A stretch of 6,117 nucleotides of DNA. It comes from MWFE01 sp964481075. GTDB lineage: Bacteria > Bacteroidota > Bacteroidia > Bacteroidales > Tenuifilaceae. Under the pieces are notes generated by a model. That model worked only from the letters and a program-made list of their open reading frames with translations, was not told where the DNA came from and searched no databases. The stretch spans positions 1 to 6,117 of the forward strand of contig CAYZSD010000183.1 of the NCBI GenBank assembly GCA_964481075.1, written 5' to 3'. Each line of letters starts with the position of its first letter. Within the stretch, counting starts at the first letter, position 1. A program made the translations under genes and the position numbers. This document shows, piece by piece, positions 1 to 5,419 of the stretch.

Positions 1-1087
1 AAGCATCGGTTTTTATTGTAAAAAAAGATTTTAACCACACATGAAACTTTAACCTTCTTTTTAACAAAGAAATTATTGAATAAGGTATATCGGTAATTCT
101 ATTGATCCAAAACAGATTAATATCATACCTAATTGGGAAAAATATATGTTTACCATTAACATAATTATAAATCATCATTGCATAATCAACCCCACAAGCC
201 TTTGCTAATCCCACCCAAAGCCATGTTCTGGCATTTATCTCGATTAGTTTATACTTTTGATCATCGGGATCTTTCAAGTATTCTACCTCGCAAACACCAG
301 TATATTTTAATTCTTTTAAAAGTGGGATCGATTGCTTGTAACACTCTTCAATGTAAATACTTCGGGCAAGTGTAGCTGTACCAAACTGTATTGGATGCTC
401 CCGAAGTTTTTCGCCCATCCAAAATGTTTTTATCTCTCCGTCAACGCAAAATGCAGTGAAAGAAACCGTTTTGTTAGTGCCATCGAAGGGAATTACCTTT
501 TGGGTTAAGGTTTTTTGTATTGGAAATTTGTGCTGGATCTCTTTTAGCTGCTCTGCGAGTTCTTCTTTGGTGCTTGATAGAAATGCCTTTTGCCCTGTTG
601 CCCTATAGAAATCGAGACCCTGCCTTCCTTTGGTTAATACCGGGAAGACTATTTCTTCGATATTTGTGATTCCATCCTCAATGCAATACCTTTTGGGAAT
701 GGGAACTCCAAGTGCATAAGCAATTTCAAGCAATTTTGATTTGTCGTAGATTTTTTCAATTACCCCAATATCTGGTGTTATTACCTTATAGTGTTCCTCA
801 AGCCTCCTCTTGTTTTTAGAAATCGTATATACGGCATGGTCGTTCGATGGTATAAGCACCCAGCCCCTAATATGTTCTTTCTGTGCTAAATCAACCAAAA
901 AGTCGGCAAAAGCCTCCTCGTTAAACTCAGGGCAAAAAAAGAATTTACTACAGTACTTTGAGTAACGTGCAATGCAATTATTCTTATCGACCACATAAAC
1001 AGGTACTCCAGCCTCGCCAAGTGAGCGGGTATTTGAAAGACCTTGAACGTGACCTTCGATTATAATTGCACCTTTTTTTGAAGACAT
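1..1087 (-). CDS. ATP-grasp ligase (PylC / carbamoyl-phosphate-synthase-like), 3' end off the window
   Basis: The frame is open from an ATG at 1087-1085 to the left edge, giving 362 visible residues without a stop. An in-frame TAA lies five codons upstream and supports this start. The N-terminal part (about 1-110) looks like the pre-ATP-grasp Rossmann-type domain, with GLSNTRSLGEAGVPVYVVD near residues 16-34 and IPSNDHAV at 79-86. The ATP-grasp fold follows: DKSKLLEIAYALGVPIP at 115-131, FPVLTKGRQG at 148-157 as the ATP-binding strand, GVCEVEYLKD at 264-273, and the metal-binding LIEINARTW at 281-289, where E283 and N285 are the expected Mg ligands. The family joins a carboxylate, activated as acyl phosphate, to an amine or other nucleophile. 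Given its place at the end of a polysaccharide gene series, amidation or amino-acid decoration of a sugar acid is an attractive but unproven role. The tail from about residue 320 is basic and hydrophobic, and its end is missing. Family placement is firm; substrate is unknown. Confidence 0.87.
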   Translation of the reverse strand, partial: MSSKKGAIIIEGHVQGLSNTRSLGEAGVPVYVVDKNNCIARYSKYCSKFFFCPEFNEEAFADFLVDLAQKEHIRGWVLIPSNDHAVYTISKNKRRLEEHYKVITPDIGVIEKIYDKSKLLEIAYALGVPIPKRYCIEDGITNIEEIVFPVLTKGRQGLDFYRATGQKAFLSSTKEELAEQLKEIQHKFPIQKTLTQKVIPFDGTNKTVSFTAFCVDGEIKTFWMGEKLREHPIQFGTATLARSIYIEECYKQSIPLLKELKYTGVCEVEYLKDPDDQKYKLIEINARTWLWVGLAKACGVDYAMMIYNYVNGKHIFFPIRYDINLFWINRITDIPYSIISLLKRRLKFHVWLKSFFTIKTDA

Positions 1088-1093
1088 ATTGTT

Positions 1094-1167
1094 AGGGATT
1101 TAGGACTGAGGGACTGAGAGGCGTAGAGAAAAAGGACATTGAGATGTAAGGATTTAGGAATGAAGGG
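1094..1167. repeat. Purine-rich degenerate repeats between the ATP-grasp and four-helix-bundle genes
   Basis: The plus strand is a run of G/A-rich imperfect units: GGGATTTAGGACTGA, then GGGACTGAGAG (1110-1120), then GGACATTGAGATG, then GGATTTAGGAATGAAGGG. The 11-mer GGGACTGAGAG matches, in inverted orientation, the 16-bp tandem repeat on the other side of the four-helix-bundle gene (CTCTCAGTCCC at 1604-1614 and 1620-1630). The stretch lies between the stop of that gene and the ATG of the ATP-grasp gene. I see no convincing terminator or promoter in it. Confidence 0.6.
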
Positions 1168-1539
1168 TTAGTAAGTCCATTTTTCGGGGAGGAGGGACAT
1201 GTTAACCAGCTTCCCTAATATTTTATTATACTTCTCCTTTAGTTCTTTGTGTTTATTATTATCAATATATTGACATTGAAGAGAAAAATTTAACCAAACT
1301 TGCGTTTCGGCAGCCTCACCTTCACAGTCGTTCAACTTATAGACAAATGATTTTGGATACTTCCTTTTACGAAACGCCTCTGCAAGGTTTGCACATACAG
1401 AACGAGATGACCGTCTTATTTGATCTGTCAATGAGTACCTTTCTTCAACGGGATAAGATTTGGTCAATTCAAATATCTCCATTGCAGCCTGAAAAGCCAA
1501 TTGATAGACCTCCAATTCCTCATGGGATCTGATTTTCAT
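1168..1539 (-). CDS. Four-helix-bundle protein of the S23 / 23S rRNA intervening-sequence family
   Basis: This is a 123-residue protein that reads as a complete member of the family known as 23S rRNA-intervening-sequence protein, or four helix bundle protein (TIGR02436/PF05635 type); members are typically about 110-130 residues. Family marks are the N-terminal KIRSHEELEVYQLAFQAA (2-19), the central DQIRRSSRSVCANLAEAF (39-56), and EAAETQVWL (75-83). A longer frame begins at a TTG at 1554, but the ATG at 1539 gives the usual MKI...E.L.VYQLA opening and is preferred. The family was first seen inside insertions in 23S rRNA genes and also includes the Avd accessory proteins of diversity-generating retroelements. 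There is no rRNA, reverse transcriptase or variable repeat nearby, so this is a stand-alone copy of unknown role. It is flanked by related repeats in opposite orientations and by a truncated relative upstream, and it splits a polysaccharide gene series. Confidence 0.9.
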   Translation of the reverse strand: MKIRSHEELEVYQLAFQAAMEIFELTKSYPVEERYSLTDQIRRSSRSVCANLAEAFRKRKYPKSFVYKLNDCEGEAAETQVWLNFSLQCQYIDNNKHKELKEKYNKILGKLVNMSLLPEKWTY

Positions 1540-1590
1540 AATATTGAATTTCAAATTAACCCTTCCAGTAACCTTCTAAATATAAGTCTT

Positions 1591-1662
1591 TTCATCCCTT
1601 CATCTCTCAGTCCCTTCATCTCTCAGTCCCTTCATCTCTCTGTCCCTCTATCTCCTTGTCTT
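1591..1662. repeat. 16-bp tandem repeat, three clear units plus degenerate edges
   Basis: On the plus strand the unit is TTCATCTCTCAGTCCC. Units at 1599-1614 and 1615-1630 are identical, and the unit at 1631-1646 differs by one base (A to T). A decayed fourth unit (TCTATCTCCTTGTC...) follows to about 1662, and a partial unit (TTCATCCC) precedes at 1591-1598. The period is not a multiple of three, so the array is not coding. Related sequence in inverted orientation occurs at 1094-1167 beyond the four-helix-bundle gene. Confidence 0.85.
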
Positions 1663-1737
1663 TCCATGACTCGACCCTGCTTCAAAAGATAATTGATAAA
1701 CCTTAAGTTCCCTGTGGGTCTTAATCTTATCTGCCAT
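1648..1737 (-). pseudogene. Truncated 5' remnant of a second four-helix-bundle (S23-family) gene
   Basis: An ATG at 1737-1735 opens a 29-codon frame whose first 20 residues, MADKIKTHRELKVYQLSFEA, match the start of the intact neighbour (MKIRSHEELEVYQLAFQA). From the shared KI to the shared A, 11 of 17 residues are identical and most of the rest are conservative. The similarity stops at about position 1678. The frame then runs through GSSHGKTRR into the 16-bp repeat array and ends at a TAG at 1650-1648, so about 100 residues of the family fold are missing. No C-terminal remnant is visible at the lower coordinates. The two copies differ clearly at the DNA level, so this is not a very recent duplicate. 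It is best read as a gene cut off by repeat-associated insertion or deletion; a real 29-residue product is possible but unlikely. Confidence 0.75.
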
Positions 1738-1803
1738 ACTAAAGTTTATCTTAAGTGATTTGGTAATTTGCAATAATCAACCTTTTACTATAACTCACTA
1801 TCA

Positions 1804-1839
1804 TCACTCTGTTCACTCAAGTCGCTCCGTTCGCTCAAG
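1804..1839. repeat. Two adjacent 18-bp direct repeats after the toroid-protein gene
   Basis: TCACTCTGTTCACTCAAG (1804-1821) is followed directly by TCGCTCCGTTCGCTCAAG (1822-1839). They differ at three of 18 positions, and all three are transitions in the same direction (A/T-containing in the first unit, G/C in the second). The pair lies just beyond the TAG of the 390-residue gene. The stretch 1740-1803 between it and the remnant gene holds nothing I can identify. No strong hairpin plus T-run is seen, so I do not call a terminator. Confidence 0.65.
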
Positions 1840-1848
1840 ACTCCCCGT

Positions 1849-3021
1849 CTAAAAAATTCCGTTCTCCTTTTCTTGTAATAACTCCGTTAATGCCAACATC
1901 ATCCATGCCTGCGACCAACGTATATAAGGTATTTTGTTTGTGATAACTTTGTTTTTACGATAGTAAAAGAATCCTTGAGGTGATTGCATATTTTCTATGG
2001 TCCAACCCGTAATTTGCCTGGCAAATTGATTGTAGTTTGGATTATACTTTTTTAACTTAGAAAAGGTAATTATGCCCTGACTTTGGTTATGAATATCAAT
2101 AGGCCATTTCTTGGGAATACGCCATAAAGATTGACCAGATTCGAGGAATTGGTTCTTTTTATAGTATTCAAGACCACGACTAATAGACGCATCTACAACC
2201 TCTCTAGGCTTTTTAATCAAACTATTAAGGTTTGATAATGAAACAATCACAAAGCCTTGATGGAAGTCAATCTGTTTTCTCTCAGTGCCAGTTTCAGGAT
2301 TGTAACTGTACCACCACTCCCCTTCTGGTTTCTGTTTTGAAAGCACAAAATCGATTGCTCTGTTAATTAACCCCTGATTTTCCAAAGAACCATTAATAGT
2401 ATCGGCTTTTGCAAGAACTTCTGCTGCAAGTAAGCTTGCATTATAACAACACCCCTTTGAGAGGTGGGTATAAGCAAAAGAGATGCCTTCGCTTAGCTGT
2501 GTGATTGGAATATCATTCTTGATATACTCGGATGCACTTAGGATAAGCTCCTTCGCACGAATGTCTCTCGTTATATTATAGTACTCCCAAACGCCATCCA
2601 CAATAAAAGATGTAACTACCACCGAGGGAGTAAAGGCGGTAAGGAAGTCGTTGGGTGTGGCCCAATGGAAGTTGTACCCCCAGCACTTTCCCGAATATCC
2701 CTTAGTGTAATTACTGTTCAACCAATCAAAAAGCCATCTTGCGGTTTCCAGATAATTTGGGTTTTTTGTAACATTATAAAGTTTAGAGTAGGCCGAAAGG
2801 AAAAGACCCATTCCTTTAGGATTGTAGCCTTTGCTTATCCCTAGGATGGGTCTTATATTGATTGGGTTTCTTTTTTGAATCTGAATGGCAATAGCACTGA
2901 CAAGATTACCAAACTTAATAAATGGGAACCAAGTATTTAATGTGTCGTATGGATCGTAACCTTTAAAGTCGTTTTCTTCACAATACTTTATTAACTTGCC
3001 CAAAGATTCAACTACTACCAT
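1849..3021 (-). CDS. Polysaccharide-locus protein with predicted alpha/alpha-toroid fold
   Basis: This is a 390-residue protein. A TTG one codon earlier (3024) is open, but the ATG at 3021 is preferred; it lies 12 bases after the oxidoreductase stop, so the two are probably co-transcribed and translationally linked. It has no signal peptide or membrane segment and looks cytoplasmic. Recurring helical, aromatic-rich blocks suggest an (alpha/alpha) barrel like those of carbohydrate-active hydrolases, lyases and epimerases: GMGLFLSAYSKLYNVTKNP (70-88), WGYNFHW (114-120), CCYNASLLAAEVL (191-203), GEWWYSYNPETG (234-245) then QIDFHQGFVIVSL (250-262), IDIHNQSQGIITF (308-320), and IPYIRWSQAWMMLALTELL (364-382). 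From memory, related proteins sit in surface-polysaccharide loci beside bi-domain oxidoreductases and are sometimes labelled delta-aminolevulinic acid dehydratase, which nothing here supports. A role on a uronic-acid or oligosaccharide substrate is an inference. Reading frame is certain; function is not. Confidence 0.8.
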   Translation of the reverse strand: MVVVESLGKLIKYCEENDFKGYDPYDTLNTWFPFIKFGNLVSAIAIQIQKRNPINIRPILGISKGYNPKGMGLFLSAYSKLYNVTKNPNYLETARWLFDWLNSNYTKGYSGKCWGYNFHWATPNDFLTAFTPSVVVTSFIVDGVWEYYNITRDIRAKELILSASEYIKNDIPITQLSEGISFAYTHLSKGCCYNASLLAAEVLAKADTINGSLENQGLINRAIDFVLSKQKPEGEWWYSYNPETGTERKQIDFHQGFVIVSLSNLNSLIKKPREVVDASISRGLEYYKKNQFLESGQSLWRIPKKWPIDIHNQSQGIITFSKLKKYNPNYNQFARQITGWTIENMQSPQGFFYYRKNKVITNKIPYIRWSQAWMMLALTELLQEKENGIF

Positions 3022-3033
3022 CAAAATATTTAT

Positions 3034-5163
3034 TTAGTTTAGTTCAACAACCCTTGATTCTTTAATTGATCTTATTGCTTCAAGGGTAAGCAACGAGCTG
3101 TGATAGATTTCATCGAAGCTTATTGGGAAAAGAACCCCTTTTGATAATGAACTAATTACTAGGTTAAACTGTGTTGAATGACCCTTATCCTGTCCTTTTA
3201 ACTTTAATGTTTTCTTTCCTTTTTCTGAAAGAATATCCATACTTTTAAAATCGTCGATAATACAAACCGTCCCGTTGCTAAATACCTCAACCCTCTCTTT
3301 AGGTACGTTTTTATTTCCGTTTGAATAGTAGTTGATGCTAGCTATTGAACCATTTTGAAAAACAATGTTAATTGAAACCGTATCGTTTAGCGATGGTGAT
3401 GAGGCAAGTGCAACTGCTTGGATCGTTTTTGCCTTTGAACCAGCAATGTAACATGCTAAATCGATGAAATGGCAAGCCTCGCCAATTATTCTACCTCCCC
3501 CTACTTCGGGATCATGAACCCAATGATCTGGAGGAACGATACCTGCATTGACTCGGATATTTATGGCCTTTTTCTGTTCAGGCATAAAAACTCCCATAAG
3601 TTTCTGTGTAAGGGGCGAAAACCTTCGGTTGAAACCTAGCATTAATCCTTTACCTGACTCTACATAAGCTTGCCTAACTCCAAGCAATTCCTCAAAATTC
3701 ATTGCTAGGGGTTTTTCAATAACAACATTCTTCCCTGCTTGCAATGCCTTTATGGCGTATTCGGAATGTGTGTTATGGCGAGTAAGAATAAAAACCGTTC
3801 CGATACTGTCATCATTTATTAGCTGCTCTGCACTCTCAGCACAATATCTAAAACCATACTTATCTGCCACATATCTTGACATATTCCCTTCGGCTGTTAC
3901 CACTCCAATTAGGTTGCATTTACCTTTTATTCGGGGTAGAACTGCATTTTGGGCAAAACTTCCAGCACCAATAAACCCTACATTTTTTGCATTTGCATCT
4001 GATCTCGCTTCGTTAAGTTTGACGGAACTGGAAACTTTTTTCTCAATATCGTAATTAATAAGCAAACCAATGATATGCTCCTCTTTTGATAGGATTAGGT
4101 CATAGGCATTGGGTGCATCTTCGAGCGAAAAATTATGCGAGATCAGCTTATCAATATCCAACTTGCTACTTGCCAAAAGATCGATGTAGGATTGCATATT
4201 ACGATTCTCGGTAAATCTCACATAACCAATTGGATAATCAATGTTCTTCTCCTCGTAGTTTATATCGTACCTTCCAGGTCCATAGGACGATGACATTCTT
4301 AGGTCGAGTTCCTTTCGATAGTAGTTAGCTCTTGAGAAGCCCGTTGGAACGGCGCCCACAATAATTACCTTACCCTTTCTTCGGCAAATCTCGCCTGCAA
4401 ATTCAACCGGATCGAGAGAGTTTGTCCCAGCAGTAATTATTACCGCATCGGTTCCGAATCCATCTGTAAAATCGTTGATAGTATGCACTATACCCTCTTG
4501 ATTTCGAAGAATTGCCATATCTGCACCAACCTCTTTTGCTTTATGAACCTGCAAATCGGCTATATCAACTCCAATTGCTTTTATCCCTGCTGCTTTAAGT
4601 ATTTGAACTGTAAGCAAACCGATTAAACCTAATCCAACTACCGTACAGTTCTCTCCAAATCGAAGATCTGCCTGCCTGATTCCCTGAATGGCAATTGCTG
4701 CAATGGTTGTAAAGGCTGCGTGTTTTAATTCAATATCTTTGGGTACTTTTACGCAAAGATTTCTATTCACAGCAACAACGTCGGCATGGTATGCTCCAGC
4801 GCCACCACATGCAACCCAATCGCCTACTGATATGTCGTTTATACCACTTCCAACCGCAATCACCTCGCCAGCACAGCTATAGCCTAACGGTGAGAGAGCC
4901 TCGAGCTTGTTCATTACCACGTCGTAGGTTTTTTTCAACCCTTCGGTTTTTATCATGTCGATAACCATTTTCACCTCCTTCTGACGCGACCGAGCCTTGG
5001 CGATATAGCCCTTTCGGGCATCGGAAACGGTTTTTCCCTCGGTGCCTGCGCTAATCACTGAGTAGTGGTTTCGCACCAAAACTTGACCTGTCCCTAAAAT
5101 TGGGAAGGGAACTTCAAGGATTTCCATTTTCCCCGATTTTAGCTGTTGTGTTAATTGCTTCAT
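3034..5163 (-). CDS. Bi-domain oxidoreductase: MDR alcohol-dehydrogenase-like half fused to Gfo/Idh/MocA half
   Basis: This is a 709-residue cytoplasmic fusion with an ATG start at 5163. Residues 1 to about 370 are a medium-chain dehydrogenase/reductase: a GroES-like N-terminus, then a Rossmann fold with GLGLIG at 177-182 and an acidic D200 at the end of the second strand, which suggests NAD(H). The usual catalytic-zinc motifs are altered: SAGTEG (38-43) stands where GxCGTD is normal and GYSCAGE (94-100) where GHE is normal, recalling BchC-like members. Residues about 392-709 are a Gfo/Idh/MocA oxidoreductase with GFIGAGSFA (396-404), EKP (483-485, K484 catalytic) and GGG...GEACHFID (555-568, H565 as likely catalytic histidine). 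Such fusions are known from surface-polysaccharide clusters and are presumed to oxidise and reduce a nucleotide sugar or sugar acid; the substrate is unknown. The gene heads a tight pair with the 390-residue protein and is separated from the glycosyltransferase by the nested palindrome. Confidence 0.93.
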   Translation of the reverse strand: MKQLTQQLKSGKMEILEVPFPILGTGQVLVRNHYSVISAGTEGKTVSDARKGYIAKARSRQKEVKMVIDMIKTEGLKKTYDVVMNKLEALSPLGYSCAGEVIAVGSGINDISVGDWVACGGAGAYHADVVAVNRNLCVKVPKDIELKHAAFTTIAAIAIQGIRQADLRFGENCTVVGLGLIGLLTVQILKAAGIKAIGVDIADLQVHKAKEVGADMAILRNQEGIVHTINDFTDGFGTDAVIITAGTNSLDPVEFAGEICRRKGKVIIVGAVPTGFSRANYYRKELDLRMSSSYGPGRYDINYEEKNIDYPIGYVRFTENRNMQSYIDLLASSKLDIDKLISHNFSLEDAPNAYDLILSKEEHIIGLLINYDIEKKVSSSVKLNEARSDANAKNVGFIGAGSFAQNAVLPRIKGKCNLIGVVTAEGNMSRYVADKYGFRYCAESAEQLINDDSIGTVFILTRHNTHSEYAIKALQAGKNVVIEKPLAMNFEELLGVRQAYVESGKGLMLGFNRRFSPLTQKLMGVFMPEQKKAINIRVNAGIVPPDHWVHDPEVGGGRIIGEACHFIDLACYIAGSKAKTIQAVALASSPSLNDTVSINIVFQNGSIASINYYSNGNKNVPKERVEVFSNGTVCIIDDFKSMDILSEKGKKTLKLKGQDKGHSTQFNLVISSLSKGVLFPISFDEIYHSSLLTLEAIRSIKESRVVELN

Positions 5164-5202
5164 TGATTATTTGTTTGTTTTTTATTAGTGACCGACAAAA
5201 AC

Positions 5203-5232
5203 AAGATTCTTCACTTCGTTCAGAATGACAGG
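5203..5232 (-). repeat. Dispersed-type repeat TGTCATTC...GAAGAATCTT, left copy
   Basis: Read on the minus strand this begins CCTGTCATTCTGAACG and ends GTGAAGAATCTT. It resembles the short repeat, commonly written TGTCATTCTGAGCGAAGCGAAGAATCT, that I recognise from intergenic regions of many Bacteroidota. A longer copy lies in opposite orientation at 5331-5370, so the pair can form a stem around the central hairpin. Confidence 0.7.
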
Positions 5233-5249
5233 TATTTATGTAATATATA

Positions 5250-5312
5250 GTGGGGATGAGGGTCAGTTGGCCTCGTTGTTTGAGAACGAGGCCAACTGAC
5301 CCTCATCCCCAC
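5250..5312. repeat. Perfect 28-bp inverted repeat with 7-nt loop
   Basis: The left arm (5250-5277) begins GTGGGGATGAGGG and ends GGCCTCGTT. The right arm (5285-5312) is its exact reverse complement over all 28 bases, and the loop is GTTTGAG (5278-5284). It is far more GC-rich than its surroundings. It would form a very stable hairpin in RNA from either strand or a cruciform in DNA. On the transcribed (minus) strand it is followed by TATATATTACAT, not a T-run, so a classic intrinsic terminator is not supported, although transcript 3'-end protection or attenuation between the glycosyltransferase and the oxidoreductase is possible. Confidence 0.93.
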
Positions 5313-5330
5313 ATCCATTAAAATCATATC

Positions 5331-5370
5331 CTTGTCATTCAGAGCGAAACGAAGTGTAGCGAAGAACCTT
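5331..5370 (+). repeat. Dispersed-type repeat TGTCATTC...GAAGAACCTT, right copy with expanded middle
   Basis: On the plus strand it begins CTTGTCATTCAGAGCGAA and ends GTAGCGAAGAACCTT. Compared with the left copy it is about 10 bases longer in the middle, where GCGAA/ACGAAG-like short motifs are repeated. It is the inverted partner of 5203-5232 across the central hairpin. Confidence 0.7.
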
Positions 5371-5419
5371 TAGCTCGCCGAAGGTAATCTATTAATAATT
5401 TTAAAGGTTTTGTTGGTCA

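Noticed and set aside
178..375. 65-codon plus-strand frame
   Set aside because: It lies opposite the ATP-grasp coding region, has no family-like sequence and is explained as a shadow frame.
1168..1554. Longer four-helix-bundle frame from a TTG at 1554
   Set aside because: The ATG five codons downstream (1539) gives the usual family N-terminus, and the extra residues MKFNI have no family support.
1540..1565. Bacteroidota-type promoter (TAnnTTTG) upstream of the four-helix-bundle gene
   Set aside because: Only a near match (TTAATTTG) with no convincing -33 TTTG at the right spacing, so too weak to annotate.
1591..1662. CRISPR array
   Set aside because: The 16-bp units are directly adjacent with no spacers, and no cas gene is present.
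1347..1692. Two plus-strand frames of about 60 codons opposite the four-helix-bundle gene and the repeat array
   Set aside because: One is antisense to a conserved gene. The other is low-complexity translation of the 16-bp repeat (Ser/Pro/Leu-rich) and is not protein-like.
1168..1737. Diversity-generating retroelement (Avd gene with partner elements)
   Set aside because: The protein is in the same superfamily as Avd, but no reverse transcriptase, template repeat or variable repeat is visible in the window.
3752..4054. 100-codon plus-strand frame
   Set aside because: Antisense to the conserved Gfo/Idh half of the fusion oxidoreductase; no recognisable domain.
4688..4882. 64-codon plus-strand frame
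   Set aside because: Antisense to the conserved dehydrogenase half of the fusion oxidoreductase.
5250..5312. Classic Rho-independent terminator for the glycosyltransferase
   Set aside because: The stem is ideal, but no T-run follows on the minus strand (TATATATTACAT), and the stem is embedded in larger inverted repeats.
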